From Serratia sp. DD3 (lineage in GTDB: Bacteria > Pseudomonadota > Gammaproteobacteria > Enterobacterales > Enterobacteriaceae): DNA of 64,000 nt. The stretch covers positions 1-64,000 of the forward strand of contig NZ_AYKS02000123.1 in NCBI RefSeq assembly GCF_000496755.2, in the 5' to 3' direction. Below are positions 10,920 to 19,112 of the stretch, piece after piece. Within the stretch, counting starts at the first letter, position 1. Every line of letters starts with the position of its first letter. The position numbers and the translations under genes are program-made. The notes beneath the pieces were generated by a model. The model was not told the origin of the DNA, ran no database searches, and saw only the letters and a list, made by a program, of their open reading frames with translations.

Positions 10920-10934
10920 CGCCTCCAATTTTCA

Positions 10935-11021
10935 GCCCGGGTGGTGAAATCGGTATACACAAGGGATTTAAAATCCCTCGTCGGCAACGCCATGCGGGTT
11001 CAAGTCACGCCCCGGGCACCA
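10935..11021 (+). tRNA. Second tRNA-Leu (TAA) copy, probably non-functional
   Basis: 87 nt, same as 8778-8864 apart from two substitutions. One (GGCG to GTCG) breaks a pair of the variable-arm stem; the other (T stem CCCGC to CACGC) puts a mismatch opposite GCGGG. Acceptor stem, anticodon and CCA are intact. No promoter is expected, because only the 3' tail of tRNA-Cys precedes it. Confidence 0.8.
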
Positions 11022-11031
11022 TTTCGAAATC

Positions 11032-11059
11032 ATAGACGTCAACCGACGTCTATTTTTTT
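11032..11059 (+). terminator. Terminator after the second tRNA-Leu copy
   Basis: ATAGACGTC, loop AACC, GACGTCTAT, then seven T. Compared with the first copy the stem has changed on both sides while still pairing. Confidence 0.85.
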
Positions 11060-11219
11060 GCCTGAAACCCATGGCATCACTCACTTTTCTTCCTTCTATA
11101 CTCTCTGTAAGTCAACGCAATTCAACCTATTCAAGCTGTTTGCAAGTATACATTTGGGTATATACGTTGCTTCTATGATTCTCTGTATACTCACCGCAAG
11201 CACATGCGAGGACATGGAT

Positions 11220-11296
11220 ATGGGCCTGACAGATATCAAGGTACGTTCGGCAAAACCAGAAGGCCAAGAGTACTCATTGACTGATGGAGATGGCGG
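11220..11296 (+). pseudogene. P4-type tyrosine integrase, N-terminal stub
   Basis: MGLTDIKVRSAKPEGQEYSL followed by TDGDGG is the conserved start of P4-family integrases (LTDxKxRxAKPxxKxYxLxDGDG). The match stops after about 26 codons. Its position about 130 bp after a tRNA-Leu copy, reading away from it, is where such an integrase normally lies. Confidence 0.8.
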
Positions 11297-11353
11297 GTCA
11301 AGATCAGGCAGGTATATACTGGCAAAAAACTTTTGCTATTCAAGGATGCAAAA

Positions 11354-12403
11354 ATGAAAATCAGCAAGAAAAATGCCGTGGTAGTGCGTAAAGCACTCGA
11401 CAGTTGGGAGGAGGAAGGGGCACTTAGCGCTGAACAACATCAACAACTGCTGCAAAATATGCAGGTTCAATCTTTTGACTGGCGTCGACTGGCGCGTTAT
11501 TCATTTCTAGCTGCCCTGGTTTCACTGTTGATCGCGATTACCAGCCTGTTCACCGACACTGAGTTGTTGGAAAAACTCAGCGCACTGTTCCGCTTCGATG
11601 CGTCCGTGCGTATGGTAAACGCCGCGATACTGGCGACTCTTTCCTATATCTGGGCGTTTCGTCGCCGCATACGTTACCCTGACAAACGTTACAGTAACGA
11701 AGCCATCCTGTTTATTGGTGTGCTGCTGACCGCCTGCTCATTATGGCAACTGGGGGTCTGGCTGGATAATGGCAGCGGGCGGGTGTCTAAACTGCTGATA
11801 ATGGGCGCAGTGTTGTACGGGGTTATCGGCTGGTTCAGCCGTTCTGGGCTGGTTTGGTGGTTTGCCTTGTTATCACTCGGTAGTGCCTTTGGCGCAGAAA
11901 CCGGCTACATGTCTGGTTGGGGGGCCTACTGGCTGGGCATGAGTTATCCGATCCGTTTTATTGCTTTCGGTCTTGTCCTGATCGCTGCCGCATTTATGCT
12001 GAAACCTGCGTTGGTCAAACGTGGGCTGGAGCGGGTTTCACTGGTAATGGGGTTGCTGTATCTGTTTATCGCACTGTGGATCCTGTCGATATTTGGTAAC
12101 TATAGCGATCTTGACCGTTGGAACAACGTACGCCAGATCGAACTGTTGCATTGGAGCCTGCTATTTGGCATCGCGGCAGCCACCGCTATCTGGCTCGGGC
12201 TAAAGCAAGACGATGGCGTGTTGCGTGGATTCGGGTTGACCTTCCTCGGTATTAATCTGTATAGCCGTTTCTTCGAGTTGTTCTGGGATAGTATGCCAAA
12301 AGTTATTTTCTTTGTTGTGCTGGGGATCAGCCTGTGGGCATTGGGTCACTATGCGGAAAAAATTTGGCAGTTAGGTCGCCAGCCGCAGGATGTGACAGAT
12401 TGA
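11354..12403 (+). CDS. DUF2157 membrane protein
   Basis: A 349-residue protein starting at ATG 11354 with AAGGA eight bases before it. A short soluble N-terminus (WEEEGALSAEQHQQLL, a pattern common to DUF2157 proteins) is followed by about nine hydrophobic segments from residue 50 to the end, so it is an inner-membrane protein. Function of the family is unknown. It stands alone just past the integrase stub and may be either core sequence at the island edge or cargo. Confidence 0.75.
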   Translation: MKISKKNAVVVRKALDSWEEEGALSAEQHQQLLQNMQVQSFDWRRLARYSFLAALVSLLIAITSLFTDTELLEKLSALFRFDASVRMVNAAILATLSYIWAFRRRIRYPDKRYSNEAILFIGVLLTACSLWQLGVWLDNGSGRVSKLLIMGAVLYGVIGWFSRSGLVWWFALLSLGSAFGAETGYMSGWGAYWLGMSYPIRFIAFGLVLIAAAFMLKPALVKRGLERVSLVMGLLYLFIALWILSIFGNYSDLDRWNNVRQIELLHWSLLFGIAAATAIWLGLKQDDGVLRGFGLTFLGINLYSRFFELFWDSMPKVIFFVVLGISLWALGHYAEKIWQLGRQPQDVTD

Positions 12404-12540
12404 TACCAGCTAATTTTTTCTAAATTACCGCTCCTATTACCATTCCGCAATCTTGTCACGTTTGCAGGGACGACTGGAAGCGGAGCGTAATGCCAAAGGC
12501 ATTGACCTGGATGAGCGGGTTGCCGGGCTGAAAGTGGGCT

Positions 12541-12563
12541 GGGAGCCCACAGAGTGGGCTCCC
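12541..12563. other. Perfect 10-bp inverted repeat downstream of the DUF2157 gene
   Basis: GGGAGCCCAC, three bases, GTGGGCTCCC. No T tract follows on either strand, so it is at most a weak terminator between the two converging genes. Confidence 0.5.
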
Positions 12564-12625
12564 AAAACGTGCGTTCGAACTTAACTATAAGACGTAATAC
12601 TCAAAAAATGAGGGATTACGCAAAA

Positions 12626-14530
12626 TTAAGGCGTCGGACAAAAACCTATCAAAGATAAATTATAAATCTGGCCACTGTTGTTAAAGAGACCATCTTTCGG
12701 CAAGTCATAACCAGCATGGAAGAAACACTCTTCACGAATCTCACTCACCAAACCAAGTGAACTGACCGCTTTAAGATAAAATGTTTCATATTCAGGAGCA
12801 ATCCATTCAGGAAGAACGGCTAGAGGATAAACCACTCCTGCAGGAATAATCGCAGAAACAATAGACGGCTGTGTAGGCAAGTTTGGCTCCCAATATTGAG
12901 ACCCCACTGATACTTCACATTCTTGAATAGCAAAATATTGTTGAAGGTTCTGATAGTCAATTGCTTGAGGATCGCAACGAACATAAACATAATTCTGGTT
13001 AATTTTTTCCGGCTGAGCAGCAAAGGTCATCACTAACTTATTTTCATTCAGTGACGCATTGCTAGCTTCCGCAGTATATTTCCAAATCTCACCATTTTCT
13101 TTGGATATGTACTGATACGCGCTCCAATTAATCAATTGCGGTGCCTGTAGCGTATAAATGACAGATCCATCAGCAGGTAAACTATATTGGTCAACCTCTG
13201 TGCTGCCATTGAGTGTTATCTTGGCGTTACAGGCGATTGGTGTCGAGTCAGGTAACTGACATTGGGCGGTAAATTGATAAGGGGCAGATAAAGGAATAGA
13301 TATCGAGCCAGGAATCACAACACCCGATCCCGTCGTATCCAATGGGTTCGTAATTTTGCCCATCAGACGTTTATTATCTCCTGACAAACCCATCGCTTTC
13401 CAAGTGATCGCCTTAACCCGATCGGGCATATTATAGGCTGTCTCACCTTCAGCACCAATGTTATTGCTTTTTACCAGTTTTGAGCCGTCAACGAGTACTA
13501 CAGAAGCGGTTATGCTACAGGCAATAGGTTTGGATTCGGGATCTACGCATTGCAAGAAAGTACTGCCAGCAGATTCAAATTTAAAATCCCAGTTCCATGA
13601 TGAGAAATGCGGCACGGTAGCTTCTACCATCAACATTTTCTCGCCGTCGCGGGTTATCACGATTGCCGACCCTTTGACATCAGGCGTTTCTTCCCATAGC
13701 CCCAGGCTTTCGTTGAAGTACCACATTGGGATTTTGCCACCTGCCGATAAATCATGACCATCAATGTTGGAGAACGGCAAGCTCATCTGCAGGGTTGCGG
13801 TTTTACCTTCAGCTAAATTCAAGGCGTTACCGGCTTCATCATAAAAAGCGACGGCCATTAGCCCTGCGCTGATCAAGTCAACCTCTTGGCTATCTGCGGT
13901 GATAGCGCGTCCATTGGCAGGCATGGCTTTCAGGTCATCGCTGTCAATATTCCAAGGCGTCAATTCAACTCGCGCTTTGCCTGTTGCAGGGGTTCCGTCC
14001 GCATTAACCAATGCAGCCTCAGGCAGAATAACGTGGGCATTCATAGTCAGGCTGGAAATACCTTGCGCTTTTTCAATATTTTCAAGGTATTTGGTTTCTG
14101 TTACTGGCATCAAATGTATGACAATCGGCGGCATTTTTTTCTGCACCGCAACTTTGACTGCTTGCGTCACATAACCCGCTTTTTTCACTTTCACCACCCA
14201 GAAACCCTTCTTATCCGCAGGAAGAGTAGAGAGTTGCGCTACGCCATTTTGGTCGCTGGATGATACCTTTACTTCATCAAAGAATATTTCAGCGCCAGAC
14301 AGGATAATGCCATCTTTGCTTTCCGTAATAATATCTAGAGTCGCAATCTCTGGTGGAACAACAGGCTCTGGGTCTGGAACAGGTGGAACAACAGGCTCTG
14401 GAACAGGCGGTGTAACTGGATTGACCGGTGGGTTGGTGTCTGAAGATTCTCCCCCACCAGAATCGCAGGCGGACAACATAGCAACAAATATACCGATGCA
14501 TAAAGCGCGTAAGAAACGTATTTTGTTCAC
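12626..14530 (-). CDS. Large outer-membrane-type lipoprotein with regulatory-like domain
   Basis: A 634-residue protein starting at GTG 14530 with AAGGAG upstream. The N-terminus has a lipobox (MLSAC at about residues 18-22), then a Ser/Asp residue region and a Pro/Val-rich linker with PVPEPVVPPVPDPEPVVPP. After that comes a beta domain resembling carboxypeptidase-regulatory-like folds (IILSGAEIFFDE, GVAQLSTLPADKKGFWVV), then extended beta-rich sequence with repeated cysteine-centred segments (QCVDPESKPIAC, QCQLPDSTPIAC, RCDPQ). No catalytic motif is seen. Likely exported and lipid-anchored; role unknown. No operon partner is evident. Confidence 0.75.
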   Translation of the reverse strand: MNKIRFLRALCIGIFVAMLSACDSGGGESSDTNPPVNPVTPPVPEPVVPPVPDPEPVVPPEIATLDIITESKDGIILSGAEIFFDEVKVSSSDQNGVAQLSTLPADKKGFWVVKVKKAGYVTQAVKVAVQKKMPPIVIHLMPVTETKYLENIEKAQGISSLTMNAHVILPEAALVNADGTPATGKARVELTPWNIDSDDLKAMPANGRAITADSQEVDLISAGLMAVAFYDEAGNALNLAEGKTATLQMSLPFSNIDGHDLSAGGKIPMWYFNESLGLWEETPDVKGSAIVITRDGEKMLMVEATVPHFSSWNWDFKFESAGSTFLQCVDPESKPIACSITASVVLVDGSKLVKSNNIGAEGETAYNMPDRVKAITWKAMGLSGDNKRLMGKITNPLDTTGSGVVIPGSISIPLSAPYQFTAQCQLPDSTPIACNAKITLNGSTEVDQYSLPADGSVIYTLQAPQLINWSAYQYISKENGEIWKYTAEASNASLNENKLVMTFAAQPEKINQNYVYVRCDPQAIDYQNLQQYFAIQECEVSVGSQYWEPNLPTQPSIVSAIIPAGVVYPLAVLPEWIAPEYETFYLKAVSSLGLVSEIREECFFHAGYDLPKDGLFNNSGQIYNLSLIGFCPTP

Positions 14531-15068
14531 AGCATCTCCTTCCTAGAGTTATTGTTAGGGCAATTATTATATTTTATAGTGCAAATATCGCTGGTACCTT
14601 TCAGAAAGCATAGATGCGAACTTCCTAGCTTATCCTAATCTGGTTTACCCAGCGTCCGGGAGTTCGCCTATTACCATCTACTTATATTCTGAAATCTATT
14701 AGATATATCGTTTTGAATTCTTTATTGCGCTTCCTGTTGTCAGCTTATCCTGTACCTGTTGAACCCGCTCCATACACTGGCAGTGTAGTCGCGCATCCAC
14801 GGTGACTGATTGACCCTTGCTAATGGTCAAGGGAGCAGCCAGGTAGCCAGTAATAGCGTATCAATAAGATCAGCAGTATCGATATATTGTCCTTTCCGGT
14901 TAGATACGACGACGGCCTGCCATGAATATTAATGTGGCTAATGAGTGTATTCCGAACAACAGATATTATTCAAGTTAAATAGTTAGCAGACTGGGGGTAC
15001 GTCACGGTAAGTGAGATGGGGGCTGTTGGGATGGATGCGTGAAGTGTTGATGGTATAAATACCTGCGC
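14531..15068. other. Region without a recognisable gene
   Basis: About 540 bp between the lipoprotein and the IS630 remnant. Short frames only, none with a good start and known motif. It should contain the lipoprotein promoter on the minus strand. Confidence 0.5.
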
Positions 15069-16108
15069 CTAATACCGCTCCACTTTTGTTAAGCCAGGTT
15101 TATTGCCAGGGAACGGTGAGGCGGCTTTCATGAACTGACCCACATTTTTCAGCAATTGCCACATTGTCCGGCAACGGTGATTACGTGTGACTGTCTCATG
15201 TAAAGCCAGCCACAGAAGCTCTATTCTGTTTACCCATGGTGAGTATACTGGCTGATAAATAACAATAAACTTCGGGTTCCGTCGCAACCAGTTCAATGTT
15301 TCTTTACTCTTGTGAATGATGTAATTATCGACAATCAGCGTAATGGTTTTGGCACTTCGATATGTGCTTCTCAGCTTGCATAACAGGCTAATGAATAAAC
15401 TCGAGTTTTTATGTGTCCCACTGACATAATCAACCCTACCGGTTCCGGCATGAAGGGCTCCTGCGAGATAATGTTTTTCATTCTTGCCCGGTGTAGCGAT
15501 GCGTTTCTGTTGACCCTTTTCTGCCAGTCGGCACCTATTTTAGGATTCAGGTCGATGTCCACCTCATCTTCATAAAAAACGGGATGCTCTGGACTGTTAT
15601 TGTTCAATGCGGTTTCGATAGTCGCCAGTTTTTCCTCTTTATGAGGATCTCGTATGTGCAACGTTGGGGCCGCTCTACGCCATACAATACCGGCTCTTGG
15701 CAACCAGCGCCGAAGTGAGCCAGGATGTAACGTTGAGTTAAATAATTTATTAATTTCAATCGTTAACATCTCTGTATTCCATCGAGAACGCAGATAGCCA
15801 AAGTCCTAGGGAGAACGCTGAACGAGCAAATCAAGCATTTTCAACATCGCCTCTGTGGGCCATTTTCTGGGTCGTCCAGGTGAAAGACTTTCCAATCCTT
15901 CATAGCCGCATAATGTGAACAAATTCACCCACCGCCCGACAGAGGAACGGGCGGCACATAAGGTCTTAGCTACGTAAGTCAGTGTGTTGCCACGGTGTAA
16001 CATCAACATGGCGATAAGGCGTCTGGCATAATTTTTATCTGGCGTTTTCTGGACAATTTTTTGCATCTGGCGTCGTTCATGTCGGGGTATGGATGCTATG
16101 ATCGGCAT
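15069..16108 (-). pseudogene. IS630-family transposase, broken
   Basis: Three minus-strand pieces reconstruct one transposase. 16108-15806 gives the N-terminal helix-turn-helix (RHERRQMQKIVQKTPDKNYA, ending LVQRSP) and stops at an in-frame TAG. 15804 to about 15505 continues in the same frame (DFGYLRSRWNTEMLTIEI, then YEDEVDIDLNPKIGADWQ with a catalytic Asp/Glu region). A frameshift near 15505 then moves the coding sequence, and the rest reaches SPWVNRIELLWLALHE (final Glu) and a stop at 15069. At least one nonsense and one frameshift mutation mean it cannot make transposase. Confidence 0.88.
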
Positions 16109-16109
16109 A

Positions 16110-16175
16110 ACTCAGTCCGGTTGTGAGGATTTGTGATGTTTGGCGATTGATCAGATCGCTCAAACCGGATTGAGT
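16110..16175. repeat. Inverted repeat beside the IS630 remnant
   Basis: ACTCAGTCCGGTT (16110-16122) pairs with AACCGGATTGAGT (16163-16175) at 12 of 13 positions, with a second inner dyad (GCGAT/ATCGC). It may be a terminal structure of the IS630 copy. Confidence 0.6.
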
Positions 16176-16361
16176 TCCCTTCAGTGATCTACTATTTGGC
16201 GCAGGTATTTAGGTTGTTGAGTATGTGGCTCTATCGTGACATACAATTGCGGTATGGAAAGGATTTGTCTTGTATCAGTACTTGGCTAGCATAAGAGACA
16301 GTTGCACATATGGGTCGATTACTTGGGTAACCTATTTTGTAGCAACGCTTAAGTGAACCAC

Positions 16362-16526
16362 ATGAACACTTCAATAAAACGAAACATTAGATGCATTTTT
16401 AAGCATTTAAATTGCCATATTTTGATCCAAAACAATGTATCTCCCATCGTACTTGTCGACAATGAAATGTCAAAAATCGTAGGTCTACAAAAAGGAGATT
16501 TATTGAATGATTTACAAAAAACCTGA
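16362..16526 (+). other. 54-codon open frame overlapping the RiPP precursor start
   Basis: ATG 16362 to TGA 16526. The translation (KHLNCHILIQNNVSPIVLV in the middle, ending GDLLNDLQKT) looks protein-like, but no family is recognised and the ribosome-binding site is poor. It ends 20 bases inside the precursor gene, in another frame. It could be a short upstream partner, a truncated gene or chance. Confidence 0.25.
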
Positions 16527-16623
16527 AGTGCTAGCACAAAGCACTACTCAAATGGCTGAATGTCGTCCAAATAATAAGCCTAGCGGAAGACCTTGTAATC
16601 CACCAAAACCAAGTGGACGCTAA
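16507..16623 (+). CDS. Putative RiPP precursor peptide, 38 residues
   Basis: ATG 16507, with AAAGGAG nine bases upstream, to TAA 16623. The first 17 residues (start MIYKKPEVLAQSTTQMA) look like a leader. The rest is two related units, CRPNNKPSGR (19-28) and CNPPKPSGR (30-38), joined by Pro29, so each has one Cys, Pro/Asn residues and an identical KPSGR ending. Such a short leader-plus-Cys-rich core beside a radical SAM/SPASM maturase 320 bp downstream is the layout of thioether-forming RiPPs (sactipeptides, ranthipeptides). Product structure, including which residues are cross-linked, is unknown. I recognise no named family. There are no aromatic residues in the core, which argues against cyclophane types. 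Confidence 0.65.
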   Translation: MIYKKPEVLAQSTTQMAECRPNNKPSGRPCNPPKPSGR

Positions 16624-16685
16624 TTAGTTACTTGTAATCTTCATCTCTACAGGTAAACTGATATATTTGGCATTTTTAAGAAAAA

Positions 16686-16727
16686 GCCTCTTGATATTAA
16701 CCGGTTAGACTTCTAATACCAAGAGGC
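16686..16727. other. Hairpin between precursor and maturase genes
   Basis: GCCTCTTG/CAAGAGGC with five further pairs inside after one mismatch and a 14-base loop. On the plus strand it lacks a T tract, so it may be a processing or partial-attenuation structure that sets the precursor-to-enzyme ratio. On the minus strand it is followed by TTTTTCTT and could terminate transcription. Confidence 0.55.
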
Positions 16728-16946
16728 CTCCTCGACCTGAACGAGTGAAAAAGCTTAAATCACAAAAAATAGAGGATATAAATGTCATATGATCTTTATT
16801 ATTAAAGCTTAAAAAAACGATCCCTTTTAACAATTGCGTTTATATATTTTTCTAGCAACTTCTTTATGTATAGTGTATGGCTGATAATTTACTTATCCAA
16901 TGGTATTCCCTAACCGTCGTCTCATTACGTATTAAGGTATATTGAT

Positions 16947-18395
16947 ATGTTTTTAAAGAAAAAATCCAATATTATATTCAGAGAATATGATTCATTTGGT
17001 TATATAACAGATAACAGAAATTTTGGATATAAAAAAACGAATGCCAATGAGCGTTATATTGGAGATAAGATCCTGTCAAAAAGTGGAGCGATTTTTTTCT
17101 CTGTTTTAAATATAAAACCTCAACCATTTGACGAAATAGTTGAAAAAATAATAAATAAATTTACAGGTGCTGATGCTGATATAATAAAAAATGACTCTGA
17201 GGAATTTTATTCCATGCTGGAAATTGATGGATTTATTGTATCAGGAAAAACCCCACATGAATGTGAAGAAAAAGATAAAGGATTTTCTTATAAAGATGTA
17301 GAGCAAGAAAAAGTAGGAAAAATTCTTTCACCGACTATTGCTTATCCAGAGAAATCTACTCAGAATTTTTTAGAAGAACACTTCGGTGGTAAACCTCAGC
17401 TTACAAGCTTACATATAGAAATTACGAGCAAATGTAATGAAAGATGCATCCACTGTTATATTCCTCATGAATATAAAATAAACAATATCTCACCTGTACT
17501 ATTCTATGACATATTAGAACAATGTAAAAAAATGAAGGTGTTACATTTGACATTAAGTGGTGGGGAGCCAATGTTGCACAAAAATTTTTGTGATTTTTTA
17601 AAAGCATGCCGAGAAGGTGAATTTTCAGTAAACATCCTTAGCAATTTGACTTTTCTTAATAGTGAAATACTTAAAGAAATGAAATCAAACCCACTCTTGG
17701 GCGTGCAAGTATCGTTGTATTCTATGAATCCTGACATCCATGATGAAATTACCAAAAGAAAAGGCAGCTTCGAAAAAACAAAAAGGGCAATTTTAAATCT
17801 AATTGAAAATGACATTCCCCTACAAATAAGCTGCCCTATAATGAAGCAGAATAAAAATTATTATAATGATGTTGTGGAGTGGGCTGATAAATATAATATT
17901 CATGCGGGGAGTGATTATGTCATTATAGCTAAATATAACAATTCAATAAACAATCTTAATTGTCGATTATCAATTAATGAAGTAAAAGAGGTGATTAGTT
18001 ATAAACTTAAACACAATCCAGATTATATTAAAAAAACAGAAGCAGAAAATAATATTATGGAAAGCGATTCTGTCTGTAGTGTTTGTAATTCTTCTATTTG
18101 TATAGCGGATAATGGAAATGTATATCCTTGCGCTGGCTGGCAGAATTATATTGTAGGCAATGTGAAGGATGATACCCTTAGCGATATTTGGTATAAATCA
18201 GATAAAATTAGATATCTAAGGGGAATAAGAAAGCATGACTTCCCGAAATGTGTTCAATGTTCAGATAAAGATTATTGTACCATGTGTATGGTTAGAAATG
18301 CGAATGAAAATCCGCATGGAGATCCATTGTCAATTAATGAGTATTATTGTGATATTGCAAAAGCAAATAAAGAAATAGCCCTTAATAAAAAGTGA
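16947..18395 (+). CDS. Radical SAM/SPASM peptide maturase with N-terminal RRE-like domain
   Basis: A 482-residue protein; AAGG lies nine bases before the ATG. Residues 1-105 are a non-catalytic domain with the size and PqqD-like feel of a RiPP recognition element (KILSKSGAIFFSVLN, FDEIVEKIINKF). The radical SAM core starts with CNERCIHC at 163-170, the CxxxCxxC ligands of the first 4Fe-4S cluster, and has the SAM-binding GGEP near 205-208. A Cys-rich SPASM domain follows: CSVCNSSICIADNGNVYPCAG, shown here in part only, then CVQCSDKDYCTMC and YYCDIA, enough for two auxiliary clusters. Such enzymes form thioether or C-C cross-links in peptides. The gene and the precursor are very AT-rich compared with their neighbours, suggesting transfer. 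No transporter or protease gene is adjacent. Confidence 0.88.
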   Translation: MFLKKKSNIIFREYDSFGYITDNRNFGYKKTNANERYIGDKILSKSGAIFFSVLNIKPQPFDEIVEKIINKFTGADADIIKNDSEEFYSMLEIDGFIVSGKTPHECEEKDKGFSYKDVEQEKVGKILSPTIAYPEKSTQNFLEEHFGGKPQLTSLHIEITSKCNERCIHCYIPHEYKINNISPVLFYDILEQCKKMKVLHLTLSGGEPMLHKNFCDFLKACREGEFSVNILSNLTFLNSEILKEMKSNPLLGVQVSLYSMNPDIHDEITKRKGSFEKTKRAILNLIENDIPLQISCPIMKQNKNYYNDVVEWADKYNIHAGSDYVIIAKYNNSINNLNCRLSINEVKEVISYKLKHNPDYIKKTEAENNIMESDSVCSVCNSSICIADNGNVYPCAGWQNYIVGNVKDDTLSDIWYKSDKIRYLRGIRKHDFPKCVQCSDKDYCTMCMVRNANENPHGDPLSINEYYCDIAKANKEIALNKK

Positions 18396-18621
18396 ATACA
18401 TTATGCACTAACGTTACTAAAATTATCATCGGTCTTTTGAATATGGTATGTGATGGGTATTGAATTAGCTTTCTCTGCATTAGCAAACTTTAAATCGGCA
18501 GCGCACTGGTATATATCAAGCTTACTTTGGTGTTCCACCGTTCTGACATTCTCAGCTTGTTGAGATCTATATTGGGCAAGGGGTTAACTGTCCGGGGCGA
18601 GGACTAGCAATCCGCAACGCA

Positions 18622-18900
18622 GTGCGCCAAACATACTTGGTCAATCCCAATAAAATCACCCATAAGGACCGCTGCCGCATCCTCAGCCACATGTTCCAGG
18701 GCATTGAAAGCTTGGCAACGTATGAGACGATCTTGTTGAATCGGGGTGTATGTGGCTCAAGTGAACATGATGGGATTGTCAGCAGTGAGCCAGTGGTGTG
18801 GGTACACCCTTATCTCAAATTAAAGCTGAAGCATCAGAGTATCCCTGAGGCATATTCGGGCAAACCCAAGAAGCGAGCCAAGCCAATTACTCGTTTTTGA
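18622..18900 (+). CDS. Hypothetical protein or C-terminal gene fragment
   Basis: GTG 18622 to TGA 18900, 92 residues. The frame stays open for about 15 more codons upstream (GLAIRNAV), so this may be the tail of a longer gene. The sequence is hydrophilic, has an acidic-neutral middle (NRGVCGSSEHDGIVSSEPVV) and a basic end (GKPKKRAKPITRF). I recognise no family. It lies between the RiPP pair and the large NTPase, with a base composition like the NTPase rather than the AT-rich RiPP genes. Confidence 0.35.
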   Translation: MRQTYLVNPNKITHKDRCRILSHMFQGIESLATYETILLNRGVCGSSEHDGIVSSEPVVWVHPYLKLKLKHQSIPEAYSGKPKKRAKPITRF

Positions 18901-19112
18901 CGTTGAGTTGTACTGTACCTCTCTCTACGAGAGAATCTGCTTGGATTTAGCAGGAGATAGTGTGTCACGCTCTTCAAGCAGAGAAAATTGGTTCTGCTTG
19001 ATGGTCTGTTTTTTATATAGAGTTGCTGGAAAAAATGGAATCATGTGGATACACTCGTTTTTTCACCATAATACAATGAAAACTGATGCATCCCTTGACC
19101 TCTGGAGTTGCA

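Larger units (their letters stand above)
10905..11090 (+). repeat. Direct repeat, copy 2
   Basis: Matches 8748-8932 at an offset of 2157-2158 bp. Differences include G to T in the tRNA variable arm, C to A in the T stem, and a re-paired terminator stem. An integrase stub follows within 130 bp. Confidence 0.92.

Noticed and set aside
10842..11357. 171-codon plus-strand frame
   Set aside because: It passes through the second tRNA-Leu and its terminator; only the P4 integrase stub inside it is meaningful.
16507..16623. Precursor of a Trp/Tyr cyclophane (triceptide-like) or PQQ-type peptide
   Set aside because: The core has no aromatic residue and no Glu-Tyr pair; Cys-based cross-links fit better.
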